The translations under genes and the position numbers were made by a program. 64,000 nucleotides of DNA from GCA-003244245 sp052390115 (GTDB lineage Bacteria > Actinomycetota > Actinomycetes > Mycobacteriales > Pseudonocardiaceae). The notes beneath the pieces are model-generated. The model ran no database searches and was not told the DNA's origin. It saw nothing but the letters and a program-made list of their open reading frames with translations. Below, one piece after another: positions 1 through 7,946 of the stretch (position 1 is the stretch's first letter; each line of letters starts with the position of its first letter). The stretch covers positions 1 through 64,000 of the forward strand of contig JBQTHE010000035.1 of NCBI GenBank assembly GCA_052390115.1, read 5' to 3'.

Positions 1-60
1 GAGCTTTATGCAGGAGTCCTGGGTAGCTGAAGTGCTCTGGACGCCAGCTGGTACCGCTCG

Positions 61-132
61 GGATGCGCCGAGTTCGACAGGAGAGCTGTCCCGGGCTTGG
101 TGCACAGCTCTGACGTCGAACTCGGCGCATCC
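61..132. repeat. Long imperfect hairpin, 18-bp perfect outer arms
   Basis: Positions 61-78 and 115-132 are perfect reverse complements. An inner 8-bp pair (82-89 with 104-111) continues the stem around a loop of about 14 nt. The arm sequence (gccgagttcgac) is close to the hairpin at 20630-20687 and more distantly to those at 17271 and 23087, so it belongs to a dispersed family in this window. It may act as a terminator for a gene to the left of the window. Confidence 0.75.
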
Positions 133-342
133 AGAGCGATCAGACGACGGATGACGGTGTCCAGCAATCCGCACGGTGGGCGCCTGCGCTGGGCGCGCGG
201 GCGTTTCGTTACCTTGCTTTCGCATAAGCCTCATCGGCTGCGCACCAGCTTGTTCACCAATTGTCGATCCCTGACTCACCTGCGATGATAAATGTTGGCG
301 GGGCGCGGCGACGGTCGACTAGACACACAGCACAGTGAAGAG

Positions 343-749
343 ATGACAGTGCGCGGAGGTGCCCCACTGGCCAGCGCCGAAGAAGCCCCCCACCTGCTGG
401 TCGGCTACCGCGACCCGCGCGAGGCCATGACCGCGGTAGTCGACGGCGCCCGACGCGTCTCGCCATCTCCGGATCTCGCTCTCGCGACACCACCTACCTG
501 ACGGCCATCGAATCCGTGCTCGCCGCGCGACCAGAACTCGTGCACTACCGGGTGTTGTTCGGTCCACCCCGCCACGCCGTGCTCACCGACCACCTGCTGC
601 GACTTCTGGACCTGCGCGACCCCGCTGATCGCAGCCTCGGTAAGACCCTGCACATCGGCATGGTCGTGGACGATCCGAGCACACCGGAGCGGTTCTTCTG
701 CGCCTCGGAGATCGCCGCGCCGGCTTCTGCCGCACCGATCTCGGTTTGA
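343..749 (+). pseudogene. Frameshifted remnant of an unidentified regulator-like protein
   Basis: An ATG at 343 opens a frame reading RGGAPLASAEEAPHLLVGYR and on to about 450. From about 453 the meaningful protein moves to another frame (RLAISGSRSRD, then LVHYRVLFGPPRHAVL) and continues to a stop near 749. The two pieces join smoothly across a single indel near 450, which suggests one decayed gene. The second half has the look of a C-terminal domain seen in some actinomycete XRE-type regulators, but I do not recognise the family with confidence. It could also be two unrelated out-of-frame stretches. Confidence 0.35.
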
Positions 750-1100
750 CGAACGGAACTGGACATCACCCTCGAGGAGTTGACGACCGTTCGCAACCGC
801 AACGCCGTCCCCCGTCCGTCAGGCGGCGAGCTGCGAGACCTTCGAGGGTTGCCCTCGACCGGGTGAACCGGGCCAGCTGATCTATGCCTCAATGAGCCGC
901 ATTCGCGGAGACTTTTTCTCATCCCATGCGCAGTTGCGGGGACTTGCGGGCGATGCCGCTATGGGGTTTGGACCAGGGGATTCGCTGCTACGCGGACACC
1001 GTTGCGGCGGTGTCTGATCAGCGGTGGGATGGGTGCCAGCCGTACACACTGGAGTGACGGCTCCTCGGTGATCCCGGTCACTGAGGGTCACCCACCACAT
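750..1100. other. Stretch without a convincing gene
   Basis: I see no frame with protein-like content, no RNA gene and no strong repeat. It presumably holds the promoter of the cox operon that starts at 1137. Confidence 0.5.
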
Positions 1101-1130
1101 CCGGTCGGTGCCCCGACCGGGGCGAGGAGC
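1101..1130 (+). promoter_or_regulatory. Short hairpin and ribosome binding site ahead of coxS
   Basis: An 8-bp inverted repeat (1101-1108 and 1113-1120, loop 4 nt) sits directly before the purine-rich gaggag at 1124-1129, about 7 nt upstream of the GTG at 1137. The spacing supports that start. The hairpin could be an operator half-site pair or could modulate ribosome access; this is inference. Confidence 0.4.
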
Positions 1131-1136
1131 TGACCC

Positions 1137-1667
1137 GTGACACGCATCACTGTCATGGTCGACGACGTCTCCTACGTCGACGATGTAGAACCACGAACCC
1201 TCCTGGTGCATTACCTGCGGGAGAGGCTGGGCAAGACTGGAACCGTCGTCGGCTGCGACACCAGCAACTGCGGCGCGTGCACCGTGCACCTCGACGGTCG
1301 CAGCGTGAAGGCCTGCTCGATCTTCGCGGTCCAGGTCGACGGCAGCGAGATCACGACGATCGAAGGTCTGGCCCGCGACGGGCAGCTGCATCCCATGCAG
1401 CAGGCCTTCCACGACAACCACGCCCTGCAGTGTGGATTCTGTACCCCGGGCATGATCATGCAGGCGATCGACCTGCTCGGCGACGATCCCGACCCGGACG
1501 AGCAGGCAGTGCGGGAGGGGCTGGAGGGCAACCTCTGCCGTTGTACCGGTTACCAGAACATCGTGCGTGCCGTGCTCGACGCCGCGCAGCAGATGCAGCC
1601 CGCCGCGGCCTCGCCGCGCGACGTGTCCGCGCCGCAGCCCAGCACTGTCGCTGGAGGGGGTAACTGA
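1137..1667 (+). CDS. coxS: CO dehydrogenase-like small subunit, [2Fe-2S] protein
   Basis: This is the iron-sulphur subunit of a molybdenum hydroxylase of the xanthine oxidase family, which passes electrons from the Mo site to the FAD subunit. All eight cluster ligands are visible: C40, C45, C48 and C60 (plant-ferredoxin-type cluster, around GCDTSNCGACTVHLDG) and C99, C102, C134 and C136 (CGFC and CRCTGY motifs). At 176 residues it is the usual size with a slightly long Ala/Pro-rich tail. The GTG start has a good Shine-Dalgarno. The stop overlaps the coxL ATG by one base (TGATG), so the two are translationally coupled. The order S-L-M is typical of form II operons. The true substrate may be CO or another small molecule. 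Confidence 0.95.
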   Translation: MTRITVMVDDVSYVDDVEPRTLLVHYLRERLGKTGTVVGCDTSNCGACTVHLDGRSVKACSIFAVQVDGSEITTIEGLARDGQLHPMQQAFHDNHALQCGFCTPGMIMQAIDLLGDDPDPDEQAVREGLEGNLCRCTGYQNIVRAVLDAAQQMQPAAASPRDVSAPQPSTVAGGGN

Positions 1668-4141
1668 TGACCACCACTGCGCAGCCGGCGACCGCCGAGT
1701 TCGGCCGGGCCCGCAAACGCAAGGAGGACGCTCGGCTGATCACCGGGCGGACCCGCTGGACGGACAACATCACGCTGCCCGGGATGCTGCACCTCGCCGT
1801 GGTGCGCAGCCCGCTGTCGCACGCCAAGATCACCAGGATCAACACCGACGCGGCCAAACAGCTACCCGGTGTGCACGGCGTGTTCACCGCCACCGATCTC
1901 GGCGCCGAGGGAATCGGCCTGCCCTGTGCGTGGCCGGTCACTCCGGATATGAAGGCCCCACTGTCCCCACCGCTGGCGTCTGACACCGTGCACTTCGCCG
2001 GCGAGGGCGTCGCCATCGTGGTGGCCCGCGATGCCGCGTCAGCCAGGGACGCCGCTGATGCCGTCGAGGTCGACTACGACGCGCGCCAGCCGGTGCTCGA
2101 CATGGAGGCCGCGCTAGCCGACGGTGCCACCCTGGTGCACCCCGAACTGGGCACCAACCGCAACGCACTGTGGGTGTTCGACTCGGCTGCGGTCGGCAGC
2201 GGCGGCAACGTCGAGGACGCCATCCGCGACGCTGATGTCGTGGTCACCCGGCGGTTCCGCCAGCAACGGCTGATCCCGGCGTTCATGGAACCTCGCAGCG
2301 TGGTGGTGGATCCGACCGGTGAGCAGATCACGATGTGGTCCGCGACGCAGGTACCGCACATCCTGCGGGTGATGATCGCCCTCACCCTGGGCGTCCCGGA
2401 GCAGAAGGTTCGGGTCATCGCACCCGACGTCGGCGGCGGTTTCGGCGGGAAGCTGCAGGTGACCCCCGAGGAGATCATCACGTTCATGGTTGCCCGCAGG
2501 CTGGGCAAGCCGGTGAAGTGGACCGAGTCCCGCTCGGAGTCGCTAGTCTCGGCACATCACGGCCGCGACCAGATCCAGGACATCACGCTCGCCGCCCGCC
2601 GCGACGGCACCGTCACCGGTTTGAAGGTCGAGCTGCTCGCCGATATGGGTGCCTACCTGCGCCTGGTCAGCCCGGGCATTCCGATGCTCGGCGCCTTCAT
2701 GTACAACTCCATCTACAAGATCCCCGCCTACCACTTCGCCTGCACGAACGTGTTCACCACCAAGGTCCCCACCGACGCCTACCGCGGCGCTGGACGCCCG
2801 GAGGCCACGTTCGCCATCGAGCGGATGATGGACGAGCTCGCCGTCGAGCTCGGCATCGAGCCGCTCGAACTGCGGGAGCGCAACTGGATCAAGCACGAGG
2901 AGTTCCCTTACACCACGGTCTCCACGTTGACCTACGACTCGGGGAACTACGAGGCCGCCACTGCACGGGCCAAGGAGCTGTTCGGCTACGACGCGCTGCG
3001 TGCCGAGCAGCAGCGTCGCCGGGAGGCGAACGACCCGGTGCAGCTCGGTATCGGTATCTCGACCTTCACCGAGATGTGCGGCCTGGCGCCGTCCAGGGTG
3101 CTGGGATCGTTGTCCTACGGAGCGGGCGGCTGGGAGCACGCCTCGATCCGGATGCTGCCCACCGGCAAGGTCGAGGTCGTTACCGGCTCGTCGGCGCACG
3201 GGCAGGGGCACGACACCGCGTGGAGCCAGATCGTCGCCGACCAGCTCGGCGTCGCCTTCGAAGACGTCGAGGTGCTGCACGGTGACACCCAGTCCTCACA
3301 CAAAGGGATGGACACGTACGGCTCGCGGTCACTGACCGTCGGCGGCATCGCCGTGGTCAAAGCTGCCGACAAGGTCATCGAGAAAGCGCGCAAGATCGCG
3401 GCGCACATGCTCGAGTGCGCCGAGACCGATCTCGATTACGCGCACGGCAAATTCACCATCAAGGGCACCGACAAGGGCATCACCGTGGCCGCGATCGCCC
3501 TTGCGGTGTTCGCGGCGCACGACCTGCCCGACGGGGTCGAGCCCAGCCTGGACTCCGACGCCACCTATGACCCGCAGAACTTCTCCTTCCCGCACGGAAC
3601 CCACCTGTGCGCCACCGAGGTGGATACCGAGACCGGCTGGGTGTCGATCCGCAGCTACGTGTGCGTGGACGATGTCGGGCACGTGGTGAACCCGCTCATC
3701 GTGGACGGGCAGGTGCACGGCGGTCTAGCCCAGGGCATCGCGCAGGCGCTGTTCGAGGAGGCTGTCTACGACGAGTCCGGCACGCTCACCACCGGCACGC
3801 TGGCCGACTACCTGGTGCCCAGCGCGGCGGACCTGCCGCATTTCACCACCGACCGGACCGAGACGCCGTCCACCACGAACCCGCTGGGCGTCAAGGGGGT
3901 CGGGGAAGCGGGCACCATCGCCTCCACCCCGGCGGTGGTCAACGCGGTCATCGACGCCGTGCGTCACCTCGGCGTCACCGACATCGAGATGCCGTGCTCG
4001 CCGCAGCGGGTGTGGCGAGCGGTGCAATCGGCCCGTGGAGCCGTCAAGTCCACTTCGGAGCACACCACCCAGGCCACCGCCGGTGGTGGGTTGGGCTCCA
4101 TCGATGCCCAGGGCAGTGATAACAGCGGAGGTGCCCGGTGA
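1667..4141 (+). CDS. coxL: Form II CO dehydrogenase-like large subunit, molybdopterin-binding
   Basis: Catalytic Mo subunit of the xanthine dehydrogenase/CODH family, 824 residues. The N-terminal part is the aldehyde oxidase/xanthine dehydrogenase a/b-hammerhead domain, and the rest is the Mo-cofactor-binding domain (for example GGGFGGK near residue 262). The active-site loop reads AYRGAGR at residues 371-377. Form I CoxL, the proven CO oxidisers, carries AYxCSFR with the Cu-binding Cys. This loop therefore marks form II, whose physiological substrate is often uncertain. A late E residue in GVGEAG (near 748) fits the general-base glutamate of the family. The gene overlaps coxS by 1 nt and coxM by 4 nt. 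The C-terminal 40 residues are Gly/Ser-rich and probably disordered. Confidence 0.95.
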   Translation: MTTTAQPATAEFGRARKRKEDARLITGRTRWTDNITLPGMLHLAVVRSPLSHAKITRINTDAAKQLPGVHGVFTATDLGAEGIGLPCAWPVTPDMKAPLSPPLASDTVHFAGEGVAIVVARDAASARDAADAVEVDYDARQPVLDMEAALADGATLVHPELGTNRNALWVFDSAAVGSGGNVEDAIRDADVVVTRRFRQQRLIPAFMEPRSVVVDPTGEQITMWSATQVPHILRVMIALTLGVPEQKVRVIAPDVGGGFGGKLQVTPEEIITFMVARRLGKPVKWTESRSESLVSAHHGRDQIQDITLAARRDGTVTGLKVELLADMGAYLRLVSPGIPMLGAFMYNSIYKIPAYHFACTNVFTTKVPTDAYRGAGRPEATFAIERMMDELAVELGIEPLELRERNWIKHEEFPYTTVSTLTYDSGNYEAATARAKELFGYDALRAEQQRRREANDPVQLGIGISTFTEMCGLAPSRVLGSLSYGAGGWEHASIRMLPTGKVEVVTGSSAHGQGHDTAWSQIVADQLGVAFEDVEVLHGDTQSSHKGMDTYGSRSLTVGGIAVVKAADKVIEKARKIAAHMLECAETDLDYAHGKFTIKGTDKGITVAAIALAVFAAHDLPDGVEPSLDSDATYDPQNFSFPHGTHLCATEVDTETGWVSIRSYVCVDDVGHVVNPLIVDGQVHGGLAQGIAQALFEEAVYDESGTLTTGTLADYLVPSAADLPHFTTDRTETPSTTNPLGVKGVGEAGTIASTPAVVNAVIDAVRHLGVTDIEMPCSPQRVWRAVQSARGAVKSTSEHTTQATAGGGLGSIDAQGSDNSGGAR

Positions 4142-4998
4142 TCCCGTCAGCGTTCGACTACGTCGCCGCGTCCACTGTGGCCGAAGCGGTACAGGTGTTG
4201 TCTCAGGCCGGCGACGACGCCAAGATCCTCGCAGGTGGTCAGAGCCTGGTGCCGGTGCTGCGGCTACGGCTGGCGGCGCCGACGACGATCGTGGACCTGA
4301 ACAAGATCAGCGAGCTGCGTGGGGTGCGCGACGACGGCGACGCCATCGTCGTCGGTGCGATGACCACACACCACGACATCATCAACGACCCGCTGGTCAC
4401 CCAGCACGCCGCGCTGCTGGCGGCGGCCACGAAGACGGTGGGGGATCCGCAGATCCGGCACCGCGGCACCGTCGGCGGCGCACTGGTGCACGCCGATCCC
4501 GCCGGTGACCTGCTGGCCCCAGCGGTGGCACTGGACTGCGAGATGGTCATCGTCGGGCCCGGCGGGCGGCGCACCGTGCCGGCTGCGGAGTTCTTCGTCG
4601 ATCTGTTCACCACCGCGGTAGGCCCCGACGAGGTGCTCGTGGAGATACGGATCCCGAAGAAAACCGGCTGGGGCGCGCACTACGAGAAGTTCAACCGGGT
4701 CGTGCAGGCCTGGTCGATCGTCGCGGTCGCCGCGGCGGTGCGGACCGACGGCGGGTCGATTGTCGAAGCCCGGGTGGTACTGACCAACATGGGTGCCACC
4801 CCGGTCCGGGCGACCGGCGTCGAGCAGGCGTTGGTCGGTCAGCCGGCCACTGCGGAGACGATCCGGACGGCGGCCGAGCACGCGGCCGAGGGCACCAGCC
4901 CGACGTCAGACGGCAATGCCGACGCGGATTACCGCGAGCATCTGGCTCGGGTACTCACTGGGCGGGCGGTCGCCGCGGCCGCCGGGGTAGGAGGCTGA
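4138..4998 (+). CDS. coxM: CO dehydrogenase-like medium subunit, FAD-binding
   Basis: FAD subunit of the molybdenum hydroxylase, 286 residues, which passes electrons from the Fe-S protein to the respiratory chain. Both FAD motifs of the family are present: AGGQSLVPVLRLRL (about residues 31-44) and TVGGALVHADPAGDL (about 115-129). The C-terminal part matches the CO dehydrogenase flavoprotein C-terminal domain. The GTG start overlaps the coxL stop (GTGA). The next gene begins 5 nt after its stop, so this is one operon. Confidence 0.95.
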   Translation: MIPSAFDYVAASTVAEAVQVLSQAGDDAKILAGGQSLVPVLRLRLAAPTTIVDLNKISELRGVRDDGDAIVVGAMTTHHDIINDPLVTQHAALLAAATKTVGDPQIRHRGTVGGALVHADPAGDLLAPAVALDCEMVIVGPGGRRTVPAAEFFVDLFTTAVGPDEVLVEIRIPKKTGWGAHYEKFNRVVQAWSIVAVAAAVRTDGGSIVEARVVLTNMGATPVRATGVEQALVGQPATAETIRTAAEHAAEGTSPTSDGNADADYREHLARVLTGRAVAAAAGVGG

Positions 4999-5003
4999 CC
5001 TGC

Positions 5004-5663
5004 ATGAAGCTGGAGAACAAGTTCACCGTCCCGGCACCGGTGGACATCGTGTGGCGGGCGCTGCTGGATCCCGAACGGGTCGCGCCGTGTTTCCCGGGAG
5101 CCACCATCACGTCGGCTGACGGCGATGAGTTCGCCGGGATGGTGAAGGTCCGGCTGGGCCCGATCTCCTTGCAGTACCGGGGATCGGGCCGCTTCACCCA
5201 AACGGACGAGGCGGCGCACCGCACCGTGATCGAGGCGACCGGTACGGCGTCTGGAGGTCAGAGCACCGCGGCGGCCACCGTGACCGCCACCCTCGCCGAG
5301 AACGGGGAGGGTACCGTGGTCACGCTGGCGACCGATCTGACCATCACGGGCAAGCCGGCTCAGTTCGGCCGCGGCATGATCGCCGACGTCGGCGGGAAGA
5401 TCATCGGTCAGTTCGCGGACTGCCTGGCCAAAAGCCTGGCACCGCAGGAGGAAGCCGGGCTTCCCGCTCCTGCATCGCCGGCGCCCGCACCGTCGCATCC
5501 GGCTCCGGCGCGGTCGGCCCCGGTGCGGCTGGTTCCACCACCGGCAACCGAGGAGATCGACCTGCTCGACGCCGCCGGCAGCGCCGTCGCCAAACGCCTC
5601 ATACCCGCCCTCACCGCCCTGCTCCTCCTAGCCCTCCTCATCCGCCGCCTCCGCCGTCGCTGA
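5004..5663 (+). CDS. coxG: CoxG-like SRPBCC protein with C-terminal membrane anchor
   Basis: SRPBCC-fold protein of the CO dehydrogenase subunit G family, 219 residues. The first 145 residues carry the START-like fold and begin in the manner typical of the family (MKLENKFTVPAPVDIVWRAL). A Pro/Ala-rich linker (150-175) follows, then a single hydrophobic helix ending in an Arg cluster (IPALTALLLLALLIRRLRRR), a tail anchor with a cytoplasmic basic end. In CO-oxidising bacteria CoxG is reported to recruit the enzyme to the membrane and, more recently, to deliver quinone. The layout here fits such a role. It is the last gene of the operon and its stop codon lies in the terminator stem. Confidence 0.9.
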   Translation: MKLENKFTVPAPVDIVWRALLDPERVAPCFPGATITSADGDEFAGMVKVRLGPISLQYRGSGRFTQTDEAAHRTVIEATGTASGGQSTAAATVTATLAENGEGTVVTLATDLTITGKPAQFGRGMIADVGGKIIGQFADCLAKSLAPQEEAGLPAPASPAPAPSHPAPARSAPVRLVPPPATEEIDLLDAAGSAVAKRLIPALTALLLLALLIRRLRRR

Positions 5664-5755
5664 CCCTCCACCTTTCCCGCGTTCTGGATGCAGACTGCTG
5701 CTATCGGGGGCCGGAAAACAGCAATCTGCATCCAGAACGGCGGGGAAAAGGGTCA
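5661..5755. terminator. Symmetrical bidirectional terminator between coxG and the helicase gene
   Basis: The core arms, 5681-5700 and 5719-5738, pair over 20 bp with one mismatch around an 18-nt loop. The symmetry extends outwards with interruptions (tgaccct and cctttcccgc against the 3' side) until it includes both convergent stop codons: the TGA of coxG at 5661 and the TGA of the minus-strand gene at 5755. A long stem exactly between convergent genes is best read as a two-way terminator. Confidence 0.85.
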
Positions 5756-7417
5756 GTGCAGGTCGTCGGCGTCTATGATGCGGTAGGCGTAGCCCTGTTC
5801 GGCTAGGAAGCGCTGGCGGTGGGCGGCGTATTCGGTGTCCAGGGTGTCCCGGGCGACCACCGAGTAGAAGTGTGCCTGCCTGCCGTCGCCTTTCGGGCGC
5901 AGTAACCGGCCGAGGCGCTGGGCTTCCTCCTGCCGGGAGCCGAACGTACCCGAAACCTGCACCGCCACGGACGCCTCCGGCAGGTCTATGGAGAAGTTGG
6001 CCACTTTGGACACGACCAGCCTGCGTACTTTGCCCTGGCGGAAAGCGTCGTAGAGCGCCTCCCGCTCGGAATTCCGGGTTGAGCCTTGCACCACCGGTGC
6101 GTTCAGGGCGTCGCCGAGTTCCTCCAACTGGTCCAGATAGGCGCCGATCACCAGGGTCGGCTCGTCGGGGTGCCGGTCCATGATGGCACCGACGACCGGC
6201 AGCTTGCTCCGCGCGGTGGAGCACACCCGGTAACGCTCGTCGGCTTCGGCGGTGGCGTAGCCGAGCCGCTCGTCGTCAGTCAGCGTGACCCGAACCTCGA
6301 CGCAGTCCGCGGGCGCGATCCAGCCCTGCGACTCGATGTCGCGCCACGGCGCGTCGTAGCGCTTAGGCCCGATCAGGGAGAACACGTCACCCTCCCGGCC
6401 GTCCTCACGCACCAGGGTGGCAGTCAGCCCGAGTCGTCGGCGGGACTGCAGGTCGGCGGTCATCCGGAAGACCGGTGCGGGCAGCAGGTGCACCTCGTCG
6501 TAGATGATCAGCCCCCAGTCCCGGGAGTCGAACAGATCGAGATGGCGGTACTCGCCCTTCGACTTGCGCGTCATGATCTGGTAAGTCGCGATCGTCACCG
6601 GGCGGATCTCCTTGCGCTCACCGGAGTACTCGCCGACCTCGTCGTCGGACAGCGAGGTGCGCGCAACCAGCTCGCGCTTCCACTGCCGGCCCGCGACGGT
6701 GTTGGTGACCAGGATCAGCGTGGTCGCTCGGGCTTGGGCCATCGCGGCTATCCCGACCAGCGTCTTGCCGGCTCCGCAGGGCAGCACCACGACCCCGGAA
6801 CCCCCGGCCCAGAAGCCGGTCACCGCGTTGCGCTGGTAATCGCGCAGCGACCAGCCGTCCTCGGCCAGTTCGATCGGGTGCGCTTCGCCGTCGACGTAGC
6901 CGGCCAGATCCTCGGCGGGCCACCCGGCCTTGAGCAGTGCCTGCTTGAGCCGGCCGCGCTCGGAGGGGTGCACCAGCACGGTGTCGTCGTCGACCCGGGC
7001 CCCCAGCATCGGAGCGATCTTGCGGTGCCGGAGCACCTCCTCGAGAACCGCGCGGTCCAGCGATACCAGCGCCAGCCCTTGTGCCGGGTGGTGCACCAGC
7101 TGCAGACGGCCGTAGCGGCTCATGGTTTCAACGACGTCGACCAGCAGCGGCTGCGGCACCGCGTACCGGGAGAAACGCACCAGCGCGTCAACGACCTGCT
7201 CAGCGTCATGCCCGGCGGCTCGCGCGTTCCATAGGGCCAGCGGCGTGACCCGGTAGGTGTGCACGTGTTCGGGTGCGCGCTCGAGCTCGGCGAAGGGTGC
7301 GATCACGGCGCGCGCCTCCCCGGCTGCCGGATGATCGACTTCCAAGAGCAGTGTCTTGTCGGACTGGACGATGAGTGGTCCGGCCTCAGGCGATGAGCTC
7401 AACGTGTTCCTCCGCAC
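5753..7417 (-). CDS. XPB-type DNA repair helicase
   Basis: Superfamily 2 ATP-dependent 3'-5' DNA helicase of the bacterial XPB/ERCC3 family, 554 residues, predicted to act in DNA repair. The N-terminal third is the XPB damage-recognition-like domain, beginning with GPLIVQSDKTLLLEVDHP. Then come Walker A (PCGAGKT), the DEVH box (IIYDEVHLL), motif III (LTATLVREDGRE, which contains the RED element) and motifs V-VI (QEEAQRLGRLLRP). The ATG at 7417 is used; an inner start closer to the conserved GPLIV is possible. In mycobacteria the homologue (Rv0861c) lies beside the helicase-associated gene Rv0862c. Here that partner is about 15.9 kb away at 23295-25562. Confidence 0.95.
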   Translation of the reverse strand: MRRNTLSSSPEAGPLIVQSDKTLLLEVDHPAAGEARAVIAPFAELERAPEHVHTYRVTPLALWNARAAGHDAEQVVDALVRFSRYAVPQPLLVDVVETMSRYGRLQLVHHPAQGLALVSLDRAVLEEVLRHRKIAPMLGARVDDDTVLVHPSERGRLKQALLKAGWPAEDLAGYVDGEAHPIELAEDGWSLRDYQRNAVTGFWAGGSGVVVLPCGAGKTLVGIAAMAQARATTLILVTNTVAGRQWKRELVARTSLSDDEVGEYSGERKEIRPVTIATYQIMTRKSKGEYRHLDLFDSRDWGLIIYDEVHLLPAPVFRMTADLQSRRRLGLTATLVREDGREGDVFSLIGPKRYDAPWRDIESQGWIAPADCVEVRVTLTDDERLGYATAEADERYRVCSTARSKLPVVGAIMDRHPDEPTLVIGAYLDQLEELGDALNAPVVQGSTRNSEREALYDAFRQGKVRRLVVSKVANFSIDLPEASVAVQVSGTFGSRQEEAQRLGRLLRPKGDGRQAHFYSVVARDTLDTEYAAHRQRFLAEQGYAYRIIDADDLH

Positions 7418-7876
7418 TTGCCGAGCACCGTGGCCGGAGATCGGCTCAAGTGTGAATCAGTGTTGCAGGTGCGGCGACGAAGGACTGCGGCCCGGCCGGT
7501 CACCCCGGAGTGAGCCATCCTCGACCGGCGCTCTGACGATGACTCAGGGGAGTGGGATACGGCCATTCTAGTCAAGTCGTCTACACCGACCGGGTGTTGT
7601 GCGCTCAGGGCACTGGCGCCCTCGGCTGGCAGAGAGGACGGTCTACGAGACCCGCGAGAAGGCCTTGCCCAGGCCGTCGTATCGTCCGTCCCCTAGATCG
7701 GGCGTATCCGGCTCGGTGCCAGAGGTGCTCCGTCCGTGCAGTGCGGACGCGGCCCACGACCGCGGCGACCTGTGGCGCGAGCCGGATGCGTCTGCCGGCC
7801 ATCGTCAAACCCCGGGGAGGGACCCCACTGTGCCAGCGAGTAACTCGCGACTCTCGGCCGCCGCGGGAGGCTGGTC
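7418..7876. other. Divergent promoter region, no gene seen
   Basis: This spacer separates the divergent helicase and conservon genes. Open frames exist but are Arg/Pro-rich on both strands, with no family resemblance. It probably holds promoters for both directions. I cannot place -35/-10 boxes with confidence. Confidence 0.4.
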
Positions 7877-7918
7877 ATGACCGCCGACGCACTTAGTCCC
7901 GCGGAGGCGGCGTCATGA
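7877..7918 (+). CDS. 13-residue leader peptide overlapping the kinase start
   Basis: The ATG at 7877 opens a 13-codon frame (MTADALSPAEAAS) whose TGA overlaps the ATG of the kinase gene (ATGA at 7915-7918). The peptide is a near copy of the kinase's own N-terminus (MTADVLSPAEAP) because the DNA is a 38-bp tandem duplication. The same arrangement precedes the second kinase gene at 12981. Translation is not proven. The conserved overlap suggests translational coupling. Confidence 0.45.
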   Translation: MTADALSPAEAAS

Positions 7919-7946
7919 CCGCCGACGTGCTTAGTCCCGCGGAGGC
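7877..7946. repeat. 38-bp tandem duplication over a start codon
   Basis: Unit 1 is 7877-7914; unit 2 begins at 7915 and matches for 32 bp with two differences. As 38 is not a multiple of three, the copies place the ATG in alternate frames, which creates the overlapping leader ORF. The unit resembles the repeat at 12953-13028. Confidence 0.85.

Noticed and set aside
2335..3285. Long open frame on the same strand inside coxL
   Set aside because: It is Arg/Pro/Gly-rich with no family resemblance and lies in another frame of a clearly coding gene. It is a shadow of high-GC codon bias, like many others in the window.
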